DNA of 64,000 bases, from positions 6,787,001 to 6,851,000 of the forward strand of contig NZ_JARKIN010000001.1 of NCBI RefSeq assembly GCF_029351045.1. The letters run 5' to 3'. The DNA comes from Streptomyces sp. WMMB303 (GTDB lineage Bacteria; Actinomycetota; Actinomycetes; Streptomycetales; Streptomycetaceae). Both the position numbers and the translations under genes were made by a program. Under the pieces are notes generated by a model that made no database searches, was not told the DNA's origin, and was given only the letters and a program-made list of their open reading frames with translations. Numbering within the stretch: the first letter of the stretch is position 1; the number at the start of each line of letters is the position of its first letter. Shown here piece by piece: positions 34,180-42,162 of the stretch.

Positions 34180-34859
34180 GAGGCGACCAGCTTCTTCAAG
34201 GCCGAGGTGAAGAATCCGAGCCCGTCGGTCGTCGGCCCGGTGAGGGCCTCGACCGCGTGCTCCGGATGCGGCATGAGGCCGACCACGTTCCCGGCCCCGT
34301 TGGTGATTCCGGCGATGTCCCGGCGCGAGCCGTTGGGGTTGCCGCCGAGGTAGCGGACGACGACCCGGCCCTCCCCCTCCAGCTCGTCCAGGGTGCGCTC
34401 GTCGGCGACGTAGCCGCCCTCGCCGTTCTTCAGCGGAACGACGATCTCCTGGCCCTCGGCGTAGTCCGCGGTCCACACGGTCTCCGGGTTCTCGACCCGG
34501 AGCCGCTGGTCCCGGCAGACGAAGTGCAGATGATCATTGCGGGTCAACGCGCCCGGCAGGAGATGGGTTTCGCACAGGACCTGGAAACCGTTGCAGATGC
34601 CGAGTACCGGCATTCCGGCCTTCGCCTGTTCGACAACCGCCTCCATGATGGGGGAGAAGCGGGCAATTGCGCCGCACCGCAGATAGTCGCCGTAGGAGAA
34701 TCCGCCCGGCAGCACGACCGCGTCCACCTGCTGCCGGCGCAGGTCCCCGTCTCGGTGCCAGAGGGCGACGGGTTCCGCGCCGGCGATACGCACGGCGCGG
34801 CGCGCGTCGCTGTCGTCCAGGGAGCCGGGGAAAGTGACGACGCCGATACGGGTGGTCAC
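34176..34859 (-). CDS. purQ: Phosphoribosylformylglycinamidine synthase, glutaminase subunit
   Basis: 227 residues. Class I glutaminase: nucleophile C89 in LGICNGFQ, with H198 and E200 in MPHPEH completing the triad. It delivers ammonia to PurL. The GTG start at 34859 overlaps the purS stop (GTGA), and the stop overlaps purL. Confidence 0.95.
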   Translation of the reverse strand: MTTRIGVVTFPGSLDDSDARRAVRIAGAEPVALWHRDGDLRRQQVDAVVLPGGFSYGDYLRCGAIARFSPIMEAVVEQAKAGMPVLGICNGFQVLCETHLLPGALTRNDHLHFVCRDQRLRVENPETVWTADYAEGQEIVVPLKNGEGGYVADERTLDELEGEGRVVVRYLGGNPNGSRRDIAGITNGAGNVVGLMPHPEHAVEALTGPTTDGLGFFTSALKKLVAS

Positions 34860-35185
34860 GCGACTGCTCCCTCGGATGTCGCGTTCCCGGTGTCGCCGCC
34901 GTGCGGGTCCCCGTCACCGGCCGGGCGCTCGCTGCCGTCCGCGTCCTGGACGCGGACGGTGAAGTCCTCGATCACGGTGTTGGCGAGAAACGTCTCGGCG
35001 AGTTCGTGTATGCGGGCGAGGGCGTCCGCGTCGACGGGGCCCTCCACTTCGAGTTCGAAGCGCTTGCCCTGGCGGACATCGGAGATGCCCTCGAAACCCA
35101 GCCGGGGCAGTGCGCGCTGCACCGCCTGTCCCTGGGGGTCGAGGATCTCCGGCTTCAGCATGACGTCGACGACGACGCGAGCCAC
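34856..35185 (-). CDS. purS: Phosphoribosylformylglycinamidine synthase subunit PurS
   Basis: 109 residues. The first 80 match PurS (VVVDVMLKPEILDPQGQAV and the FEGISDVRQGK strand); the last 25 form a Gly/Asp-rich tail. PurS dimers bridge PurL and PurQ. GTG start at 35185. First gene of the purSQL operon; its promoter should lie in the divergent gap shared with lsrL. Confidence 0.93.
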   Translation of the reverse strand: MARVVVDVMLKPEILDPQGQAVQRALPRLGFEGISDVRQGKRFELEVEGPVDADALARIHELAETFLANTVIEDFTVRVQDADGSERPAGDGDPHGGDTGNATSEGAVA

Positions 35186-35531
35186 AGGTACTCCTAGTGC
35201 TTAGCGGGGCGCTGCGCTGGCCAGCGTACCCGGCGCCAGGATCTACGCGCGTTGATATCTCGGCCGGCCGCACCGGGACTTCACGAAGCACTGGGAAAAA
35301 CGGCAGGAAAAAAGTAGGGTCCCGATTGCGGCCGGAAGCGGAACTCAATTCCGTGGGCCACAATCTTTGTGCGCCCTTTGCACTCCGGTGCCGAAGCGTC
35401 GCACACAGTTGAATATGAACCCGTCTCCTACTCGGGTTCGCCTGCATACCCGCCGATCGGCGGGGGCTTGCCGAGGAAGCCGCAATGCCGGGGGACCCCC
35501 TTTCGTGATCCTGCAGGAAGGACCGATATCC
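35186..35531. other. Divergent promoter region purS / lsrL
   Basis: 346 bases without a gene. An A-rich patch (GGGAAAAACGGCAGGAAAAAAG, about 35289-35310) stands out from the GC-rich surroundings and might attract LsrL itself. No defined operator was recognised. Confidence 0.4.
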
Positions 35532-35849
35532 GTGGCACAGCGCGTAGTGGTCATGCTCTCCGACGACATCGACGGCGGAGAAGCCGCGGAGACGGTCTCC
35601 TTCGGCCTCGACGGCAAGACGTACGAGATCGATCTGAACGCCGAGAACGCGAAGCAGCTGCGCACCGAGCTGGCCCCCTTCGTGGAGGCCGGCCGCAAGC
35701 GGGCGCGCTCCGGCAAGACCTACCGCCGGACGTCGATCGACCCCGACCCGCGCGCGGTGCGGGCCTGGGCGGAGTCCAACGGGTTCGACGTCCCGGCCCG
35801 CGGGCGCATCCCGAAGAAGGTCTACGAGGCGTTCCGCGCCGCGAGCTGA
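35532..35849 (+). CDS. lsrL: Lsr2-family nucleoid-associated protein LsrL
   Basis: 105 residues from GTG 35532 after AGGAAGGA. The N-terminal dimerisation strands (VVVMLSDDIDGG and VSFGLDGKTYEIDL) and the C-terminal DNA-binding region are Lsr2-like. The AT-hook-like RGR loop is present at R90-G91-R92 (VPARGRIPKKV). Streptomyces carry two paralogues; the one beside purS is, from memory, LsrL. It silences AT-rich or foreign DNA. Longer in-frame extensions lack the family sequence. Confidence 0.88.
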   Translation: MAQRVVVMLSDDIDGGEAAETVSFGLDGKTYEIDLNAENAKQLRTELAPFVEAGRKRARSGKTYRRTSIDPDPRAVRAWAESNGFDVPARGRIPKKVYEAFRAAS

Positions 35850-36149
35850 CCCGGCGGCCCGCCCCCGGCCGCCCCGGCCGCCCCGGTCGAACCGGTCGGG
35901 CCGCGCCGGTCGCGCGCCGCGCGGTCGGGCCGGCCCTCCCCCGCCCGGCGACACCCGCGGCGCCCTCCCCGCGCTCCCCGCGTCACGGGCCCCGAAAGCG
36001 GGGCGGCGGTCGGTCCGGAGTGTCCCCCATGGGCGTGACGAACCGGAACGGGCCGGTTCGGGGCTCGACTTGCCAGGGACCCCGGGTGATCGGCTAGAGT
36101 CAAGGCACGCCGCGAGGGAAGCCCCCGAGGGAAGACCTCAAGCAAGCGT
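35850..36149. other. Gap with tRNA promoter
   Basis: 300 bases after lsrL. GC-rich, no gene. A -10 hexamer TAGAGT at 36095-36100 with TTGCCA upstream should drive the tRNA-Gly (TCC) gene. Confidence 0.5.
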
Positions 36150-36221
36150 GCGGGTGTAGCTCAGTAGTAGAGCGCCCTCTTTCCAAGAGGGAGGCGCAGT
36201 GTGCGATTCCTGTCACCCGCT
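36150..36221 (+). tRNA. tRNA-Gly (TCC)
   Basis: 72 bases with acceptor GCGGGTG / CACCCGC and anticodon stem-loop CCCTC-TTTCCAA-GAGGG (anticodon TCC). CCA is not encoded. The promoter -10 is at 36095-36100. Confidence 0.94.
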
Positions 36222-36300
36222 CTCCAGTACGGACCTCCGGTCGGAAACGATCAGGTAGAGTATTGGTCGCACCACTCGGTGAAAGCCGGGTGGGGGCAAT

Positions 36301-36373
36301 GCGGACGTAGCTCAGTTGGTAGAGCGCAACCTTGCCAAGGTTGAGGTCGCGAGTTCGAGCCTCGTCGTCCGCT
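36301..36373 (+). tRNA. tRNA-Gly (GCC), copy 1
   Basis: 73 bases with acceptor GCGGACG / CGTCCGC and anticodon stem-loop CAACC-TTGCCAA-GGTTG (anticodon GCC). A TAGAGT -10 box lies at 36256-36261. An identical copy occurs at 40787-40859. Confidence 0.95.
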
Positions 36374-36384
36374 CACTTCGGTAG

Positions 36385-36418
36385 GAAACGGCCCCGGTCC
36401 TCGGACCGGGGCCGTTTC
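36385..36418 (+). terminator. Terminator of tRNA-Gly (GCC) copy 1
   Basis: Perfect 15-bp stem starting GAAACGGCCCCGGTC (36385-36399) paired with 36404-36418, loop CTCG. Confidence 0.8.
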
Positions 36419-36649
36419 TCGTGCTCGTGCTTGCTGGTGACCGGACGGCCGCTCGTGACCGGACGGGCCGGACTCCTCGTGACCGGACGTCTCGTGGCAG
36501 CGCGTCCGTGCTCCCGGCTCCGCGCCCGCGCGACGGCGCTCACCGGTCCGCCCGGCCTCCGACGTCCGCCGCCCTCCGATGACATTCGTCATCCACACCC
36601 ATGACCGCGCGCACTGCCCTCGCGCCCTGACCGGCGGAAACCTGAAGGC

Positions 36650-37714
36650 ATGGACGCGATCGAGGTCGAAGGACTCAAGCGCCGCTATGCGGGCCGGGCC
36701 ACGTCCGGGCGCCGCACCGGCGCGACCGAGCAAGGATTCGAGGCGGTACGGGACGTGTCGTTCTCGGTGCGGGAGGGGGAGATCTTCGCGCTGCTGGGCA
36801 CCAACGGGGCCGGCAAGACCTCCACCGTGGAGGTGCTGGAGGGGCTGGCACGTCCCAGCGCCGGCACCGTACGGGTGCTGGGATTCGACCCGTACGGCGA
36901 ACGCGCCTTCGTCCGCCCCCGTACCGGAGTGATGCTCCAGGAAGGCGGCTTCCCCTCCGAACTCACCGTCGCGGAGACCGCGACGATGTGGGCCGGCGTC
37001 ACCAGCGAGGCCCGGCCGCCGCAGGAGGCACTGGAGATCGTCGGGCTCGGTGGCCGGGCCGGCGTACGGGTCAAGCAGCTCTCCGGCGGCGAACGGCGGC
37101 GGCTGGATCTGGCACTGGCGCTGACCGGACGGCCCGAGGTGCTCTTCCTGGACGAGCCGACCACCGGCATGGACCCCGAAGGGCGCCGGGACACCGCCGA
37201 GTTGGTGCGCAACCTGCGGGCCGAAGGCACCACGGTGCTGCTGACCACCCACTATCTGGAGGAGGCCGAGCAGCTCGCGGACCGGCTGGCGATCATGCAA
37301 GCCGGCCGGATCGTGGCCTCGGGGACCCCCGAACAGGTGGTGGCCGAACGCCCCTCCCGGATCACCTTCCGCCTCCCCCGCGGCGTCCCCGCCGAGCGGC
37401 TGCCGTTGAACGTACCGGCCGCCGTGGACGGCCGGACGGTGGCGGTGCGGACGCACGAGCTGCAGTGGGCGCTGACCGAGCTGCTGGTATGGGCCCGCGA
37501 GTCCGGCATCACGCTGGAGGGACTGCAGGCCCGGTCGGCCTCGCTGGAGGAGGCGTTTTTGGAGATCGCCGAGGCGGGCAACCGGCCGGAATCCGGCCCG
37601 GACCGGACGGGTCCGGACACCGGAACGGGCACCGAGGCCGGAGCGGACGACGGAACGGGCACGACGACCGGCGCCGGCACCGGGGCCGGCGCGAGGACGG
37701 GGGTTCGGGCATGA
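36650..37714 (+). CDS. ABC transporter ATP-binding protein (drug-export type)
   Basis: 354 residues. Walker A GTNGAGKT (50-57), signature LSGGE (144-148), Walker B LFLDEP (165-170) and the H-loop TTHYLEEAE. The arrangement and the C-terminal extension match DrrA-type exporters. The last 40 residues are a Gly/Thr/Ala low-complexity tail. ATG 36650. Its stop overlaps the permease start (ATGA), so the two form one transporter. The two-component genes follow; the pair may be regulated by them. Confidence 0.9.
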   Translation: MDAIEVEGLKRRYAGRATSGRRTGATEQGFEAVRDVSFSVREGEIFALLGTNGAGKTSTVEVLEGLARPSAGTVRVLGFDPYGERAFVRPRTGVMLQEGGFPSELTVAETATMWAGVTSEARPPQEALEIVGLGGRAGVRVKQLSGGERRRLDLALALTGRPEVLFLDEPTTGMDPEGRRDTAELVRNLRAEGTTVLLTTHYLEEAEQLADRLAIMQAGRIVASGTPEQVVAERPSRITFRLPRGVPAERLPLNVPAAVDGRTVAVRTHELQWALTELLVWARESGITLEGLQARSASLEEAFLEIAEAGNRPESGPDRTGPDTGTGTEAGADDGTGTTTGAGTGAGARTGVRA

Positions 37715-38541
37715 GCGGGACGACGACCACGGCACCGGCCGGGAAGCCGGTGCGGAACACCCCTGCGGGGGCGTGGCGCAGGCTGTCGGCGCGCCGGGTG
37801 CGGGCGCTGGCCCGCGCGGAGCTGACATTGCTGGTGCGCAACCGGTCCGCGCTGTTCATCGCACTGCTGCTGCCGACCGCGATGGCCTTCTCCCTGAGGT
37901 CCACCGCCGCCCAGGCCGATCTGTCCGGCACCGGACTCTCGGTGGGCACCACCGTGCTGCCGGGCGCGGTGGGCATGGTGCTGCTGTTCGCCATCTACAG
38001 CAATCTCGTGGGCGTCTATGTGGGCCGCCGCGAGGAGCTGGTGCTCAAGCGGCTGCGCACCGGAGAGGCGGACGATCTGGAGATCCTCGGGGCGGCGGCG
38101 CTGCCGTCCGTCACCATCGGGGTCCTCCAGTCGGTGCTGCTGCTGGCGGGCGGGGCCGCGCTGCTGGACGTGGGAGCGCCGGCTCGGCCGGATCTGCTGG
38201 TGGCCGGGCTGCTGCTCGGCATGCTGCTGATGGCGACGCTGGCCGCCGCCTCCTCGGCCTTCACCCGCACCATGGAGCTGGCACAGCTCACCCCGATGCC
38301 GCTGATGCTGGCGACGTTCGCGGGCTCGGGGGTCTTCATCCCGCTGGAGATCTACCCCGACCGGATCGCCGAGTTCTGCCGCTGGCTGCCGATGACGCCG
38401 GTCATGGACCTGCTGCGGAGCGGCTGGACGGAGCAGCTCAGCGGCCCCGAGACGCTGCGGGCGCTCGCGGTCGCGGTGGCCTGGACGGCGCTGGGCGGAT
38501 ACCTGGTGCGCAAGCGGTTCCGGTGGGAGCCCCGCCGCTGA
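37711..38541 (+). CDS. ABC-2-type permease
   Basis: 276 residues. Six membrane helices in the ABC-2 pattern, with the conserved segment PLMLATFAGSGVFIPLEIYP before the last helices. Coupled to the ATPase gene by ATGA. A 50-base perfect palindrome ends the pair five bases after the stop. Substrate unknown; export of a lipid, peptide or drug is typical. Confidence 0.88.
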   Translation: MSGTTTTAPAGKPVRNTPAGAWRRLSARRVRALARAELTLLVRNRSALFIALLLPTAMAFSLRSTAAQADLSGTGLSVGTTVLPGAVGMVLLFAIYSNLVGVYVGRREELVLKRLRTGEADDLEILGAAALPSVTIGVLQSVLLLAGGAALLDVGAPARPDLLVAGLLLGMLLMATLAAASSAFTRTMELAQLTPMPLMLATFAGSGVFIPLEIYPDRIAEFCRWLPMTPVMDLLRSGWTEQLSGPETLRALAVAVAWTALGGYLVRKRFRWEPRR

Positions 38542-38545
38542 CCGG

Positions 38546-38595
38546 CTGCCCCGGCCCCGGCCCCGGCCCCGGGGCCGGGGCCGGGGCCGGGGCAG
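38546..38595 (+). terminator. 50-bp perfect palindrome, transporter terminator
   Basis: CTGCCCCGGCCCCGG at the left edge and its exact complement at the right edge; all 25 bases of 38546-38570 pair with 38571-38595 with no spacer. It is built from CCCCGG units. Probably a terminator, able also to form a cruciform. Confidence 0.6.
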
Positions 38596-38697
38596 CTCCT
38601 CGCGGTCGACCTCCCGATCGGGCCCCGCACCGCTTACGGTGGCCGGAGTGCGCCGGAACGAAAGAAGGCGTGCTCCGGAACGGGAGGCGGGCCACCG

Positions 38698-40047
38698 ATG
38701 ATCCACTGGGGCCGGGAGAAGCGGCGGAAGTGGCAGCGGCGCAGCAAGCTGCAGCAGGTCGAGGCCTCGACGTACTGGCTGCTGCTGCTCTCCCCCTGGA
38801 TCTTCTACGTGAGCGGTATGCCGCAGTTCGGGGTGCAGGTGGCGGGACCGCAGCCCGCGGCGGTCCTGGAGGGGGCCGTCGTCGTGCTGGGGTTTCTGCA
38901 GTGCCTGCTCGGGGTGCGTGGCCTGCGGCGCGGTCTCGACACCTATCTGGGCACCGAGCAGGAGCCGCCGCGCCGGTTGCCGGCCGCCGGACTCGTGACG
39001 TTCCTGCTCACCACGGCGCTGGTCACGTTCCTGATCGCGCGGGGCTGGGCGGCGAACGACAATCCGGGGCCCGCGATGGCGCTGTTCGCCGGGCTCCCGA
39101 GTCTGACGGGCGTCTACGGGCTCACCGTGCCGCCCCGCCGCTCGGCGGCCCTGACCGCCGGAGGCTGCGTGCTGATCACCGCCGCGTTCGCCGCGGCCGG
39201 GGCGACCTGGCCGGCGCTGCTCGGCACGCTGTTCGTCCTGGTGATCGGCGGGCTGGTCGGGATCTTCTCGCCGCGCTGCTCGGCCTGGTACCTCGCGGTG
39301 ATGCGGGAGCTCGACGAGGCACGGGAGGCGCAGTCGCGGCTCGCGGTCGCGGAGGAGCGGCTGCGCTTCAGCCGCGACCTGCACGACGTGATGGGCCGCG
39401 ACCTGTCGGTCATCGCGCTCAAGAGCGAGCTGGCCACCCAGCTCGCCCGCCGGGGCGCCGCCTCGGCCGCCGAGCAGATGCGCGAGGTGCAGGAGCTCGC
39501 ACGCAAGTCGCAGACGGAGGTGCGGGCCGTCGTCCGCGGCTACCGCGAGGCGGGGTTGGAGACCGAACTGGCCGGGGCACGCGCGGTACTGCGGGCGGCG
39601 GGGGTGGACTGCCGTATCGAGTCCGCGCAGCCGGGCCTGGGGCTCGACGCGCAGGCGGCGCTGGGCTGGGTGGTGCGCGAAGGGGCCACCAACGTGCTGC
39701 GGCACGCCGAGGCGAGCTGCTGCGTGATCCGGCTGACCCGCGACGCGGCCGACGCCACCGCGCTGGTGATGGAGAACGACGGGCTGCGGACGGACCAGGA
39801 CCGGGCCGGCAGCGGGCTCACCGGCCTCCGGGAACGGCTGGCCGCCGTGGACGGCACGCTGACCGCGGAACGCGACGAGACGGCCCGGCTCTTCCGGCTG
39901 CGGGCCGAGATCCCGGCGTCCGGCTCCCGGAGTCGGCGACCGCCGCCGGGGCCGGAGGAGGCGGGGCCGGGTGCGGGGGCGCCCGGCCTCGCCGACGCCG
40001 CGGTCGGTGAGGGGACCGGTTCGGCGAGGGGGGAGAACCATGGGTGA
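38698..40047 (+). CDS. Sensor histidine kinase (DesK/HisKA_3 type)
   Basis: 449 residues. Five or six N-terminal membrane helices (about 25-190) form the sensor. The HisKA_3 phospho-acceptor is H229 in FSRDLHDVMG, and the ATPase domain shows REGATNVLRHAEA and a Gly-rich LTGLRERL box. The C-terminal 50 residues are Gly/Pro-rich linker. It overlaps its regulator gene by eight bases. Such pairs often sense membrane state and control the neighbouring ABC exporter, which lies directly upstream. Confidence 0.9.
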   Translation: MIHWGREKRRKWQRRSKLQQVEASTYWLLLLSPWIFYVSGMPQFGVQVAGPQPAAVLEGAVVVLGFLQCLLGVRGLRRGLDTYLGTEQEPPRRLPAAGLVTFLLTTALVTFLIARGWAANDNPGPAMALFAGLPSLTGVYGLTVPPRRSAALTAGGCVLITAAFAAAGATWPALLGTLFVLVIGGLVGIFSPRCSAWYLAVMRELDEAREAQSRLAVAEERLRFSRDLHDVMGRDLSVIALKSELATQLARRGAASAAEQMREVQELARKSQTEVRAVVRGYREAGLETELAGARAVLRAAGVDCRIESAQPGLGLDAQAALGWVVREGATNVLRHAEASCCVIRLTRDAADATALVMENDGLRTDQDRAGSGLTGLRERLAAVDGTLTAERDETARLFRLRAEIPASGSRSRRPPPGPEEAGPGAGAPGLADAAVGEGTGSARGENHG

Positions 40048-40690
40048 GGAATCCGGCGAGGTGCCTGCCGCGTCCGGCGGGGAGGCCGTCCGGGTGCTGC
40101 TGGCCGACGACGAGCATCTGATCCGCGGGGCACTGGCCGCCCTGCTGGCGCTGGAGGACGATCTGGTCATCGTCGCCGAGGCGGCCTCCGGACCCGAGGC
40201 GCTGGCCATGGCCAGGGCGCACCGCCCGGACGTGGCCGTGCTCGATCTGCAGATGCCGGGCGCCGACGGCCTGCGGGTCGCGGCCACGCTGCGGGAGTCG
40301 GTACCGGACTGCCGGACGATGATCGTCACCAGCCACAGCCGGCCGGGGCACCTCAAGCGGGCGCTGGCGGCGGGCGTCCGCGGCTTCGTCCCCAAGACGG
40401 CGTCCGCCCAACAGCTCGCGGAGATCATCCGCAGCGTGCACGGCGGGAGCCGGTACGTGGATCCCGAGCTGGCCGCCGACGCCATCAGCGCGGGGGACTC
40501 GCCGCTGTCGGCCCGGGAGGCCGAGCTGCTGGAACTGGCCGCGGACGGAGCGCCGATCGCCCGGATCGCCGAGCAGGCGTCGCTGACCCAGGGGACCGTC
40601 CGCAACTACCTGTCGGCCGCCGCGGCGAAGCTGGGCGCCGAGAACCGGCACGCGGCCGCCCGGTCAGCCCGCGCACGAGGCTGGATCTGA
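40040..40690 (+). CDS. NarL/DesR-family response regulator
   Basis: 216 residues from ATG 40040. The receiver domain holds the phospho-acceptor D69 (AVLDLQMPG) with the acidic pair DD (23-24) and K118 in VPKTA. A LuxR/NarL helix-turn-helix follows (about 153-210, LSAREAELLELAADG and GTVRNYLSAA). Start overlaps the kinase gene. Target is likely the ABC pair upstream. Confidence 0.92.
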   Translation: MGEESGEVPAASGGEAVRVLLADDEHLIRGALAALLALEDDLVIVAEAASGPEALAMARAHRPDVAVLDLQMPGADGLRVAATLRESVPDCRTMIVTSHSRPGHLKRALAAGVRGFVPKTASAQQLAEIIRSVHGGSRYVDPELAADAISAGDSPLSAREAELLELAADGAPIARIAEQASLTQGTVRNYLSAAAAKLGAENRHAAARSARARGWI

Positions 40691-40786
40691 GACCCGCGGG
40701 ACGCGGTCCGGCACCGCCTCCGCTCCGGCTATACTGGGCCCCGCGCCACGGCGGCCCCGGTGAGTGGGCCGGCCGACGCGCAGTGT

Positions 40787-40859
40787 GCGGACGTAGCTCA
40801 GTTGGTAGAGCGCAACCTTGCCAAGGTTGAGGTCGCGAGTTCGAGCCTCGTCGTCCGCT
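40787..40859 (+). tRNA. tRNA-Gly (GCC), copy 2
   Basis: 73 bases identical to 36301-36373. A TATACT -10 box lies at 40730-40735, different from the TAGAGT box of the first copy. Confidence 0.95.
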
Positions 40860-40870
40860 CGGCAGACAGC

Positions 40871-40904
40871 CGTACGGCCCCGGTCATCCGACCGGGGCCG
40901 TACG
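40871..40904 (+). terminator. Terminator of tRNA-Gly (GCC) copy 2
   Basis: Perfect 14-15-bp hairpin starting CGTACGGCCCCGGT (40871-40884) paired with 40891-40904. Its core CGGCCCCGGTC is shared with the terminator of copy 1. Confidence 0.8.
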
Positions 40905-41027
40905 CGTGTCGGGGCCCGGTGCGGGCCGGCCGTCGGCCGCCGCTCCGGGGAGGGGCCGCCGTCTCCGGAAAGGGGGCGCCGCTCCGGGTGTGGCGCGCCC
41001 CCTCCCCGGAGTGGCCGCGGGACGGCG

Positions 41028-41948
41028 TCAGCTCCAGGGGACGCCCGTGAGGCGTTCGTACGCCTCGATGTAGCGGCTGCGGGTGGCCTCGACGACGGCC
41101 TCGGGCAGCGCGGGCGGCGGCTGCTCGGAGGTGCGGTCCCAGCCGGATTCGGCGGAGTCCAGCCAGTCGCGGACGTACTGCTTGTCGAACGAGGGCTGGG
41201 AGCGTCCCGGCTGCCACTGGTCGGCGGGCCAGAAGCGGGACGAGTCGGGGGTGAGGACCTCGTCGGCGAGGGTGAGCACCGGTTCGCCGTCCTCGGTGCG
41301 GTTGTCGTCCCAGCCGAACTCGAACTTGGTGTCGGCCAGGATGATGCCCCGCTCGCGGGCGATGTCGCGGGCGCGGTCGTAGGCGGCGAGGGTGGACTGG
41401 CGCAGCGCGGCGGCGGTCTCGGGGCCGAGCCGGCGGGCCACCTCCTCGTAGTCGACGTTCTCGTCGTGCTCGCCGACGGCCGCCTTGGTGGCCGGGGTGA
41501 AGAGCGAACCGGGCAGCTCGGAGCCGTTCTCCAGGCCCTCGGGCAGGGCGAGCCCGCAGACGGTGCGGGACTCCTCGTACTCGGCCAGCCCGGACCCGGC
41601 CAGATAGCCGCGGGCCACGCACTCGACGGGCAGCATCCGCAGGGAGCGGCAGATCATGGTGCGGCCCGCCCAGTCGGCGGGGGCGCCCGCGGGCACCTCC
41701 GTGCTGATCACATGGTTGGGCAGCAGGTCCTCCAGCAGCTCGAACCACCACAGGGACAGCCGGGTGAGGACGCGGCCCTTGTCCGGGATGACGGTCGGCA
41801 GCACCCAGTCGAAGGCGGACAGCCGGTCGGTGGCGACCATCACCAGGTCGCCGTCCTCGTTCCGGTAGAGGTCGCGCACCTTGCCCGTGTGCAGGTGCAC
41901 CAGGCCGGGGACCTGGGCGGGCTCGGGCTTTTCGACGAATCCCGTCAC
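41028..41948 (-). CDS. purC: Phosphoribosylaminoimidazole-succinocarboxamide synthase (SAICAR synthetase)
   Basis: 306 residues. Joins aspartate to CAIR with ATP. Landmarks are GKVRDLY near the N-terminus, the catalytic region VECVARGYLAGSG and ADTKFEFGWD. GTG start at 41948 with GAGGAGA upstream. Transcribed alone on the minus strand, facing away from purD. It is the long, eukaryote-like actinobacterial form. Confidence 0.95.
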   Translation of the reverse strand: MTGFVEKPEPAQVPGLVHLHTGKVRDLYRNEDGDLVMVATDRLSAFDWVLPTVIPDKGRVLTRLSLWWFELLEDLLPNHVISTEVPAGAPADWAGRTMICRSLRMLPVECVARGYLAGSGLAEYEESRTVCGLALPEGLENGSELPGSLFTPATKAAVGEHDENVDYEEVARRLGPETAAALRQSTLAAYDRARDIARERGIILADTKFEFGWDDNRTEDGEPVLTLADEVLTPDSSRFWPADQWQPGRSQPSFDKQYVRDWLDSAESGWDRTSEQPPPALPEAVVEATRSRYIEAYERLTGVPWS

Positions 41949-42162
41949 GTTCTCTCCTCAGCGGGGGGCCGGATTCCTGCGGCGCTTCCCACAGGTGCCC
42001 CGATTCTTCCTTGTCGCCCGCGCCGGGCGCCGGGCGGTACGGCCCCCGCCGGGTCGACGGCCCGGTGGTTCACCCGCGCAGCCTGGGGCCGGGTACGTCG
42101 GCGGCGGGCTCCGGGCGCCGGCACGCGGGTCCGGCGGCGATCCGCGTGGGCGGTCGCGGGGG

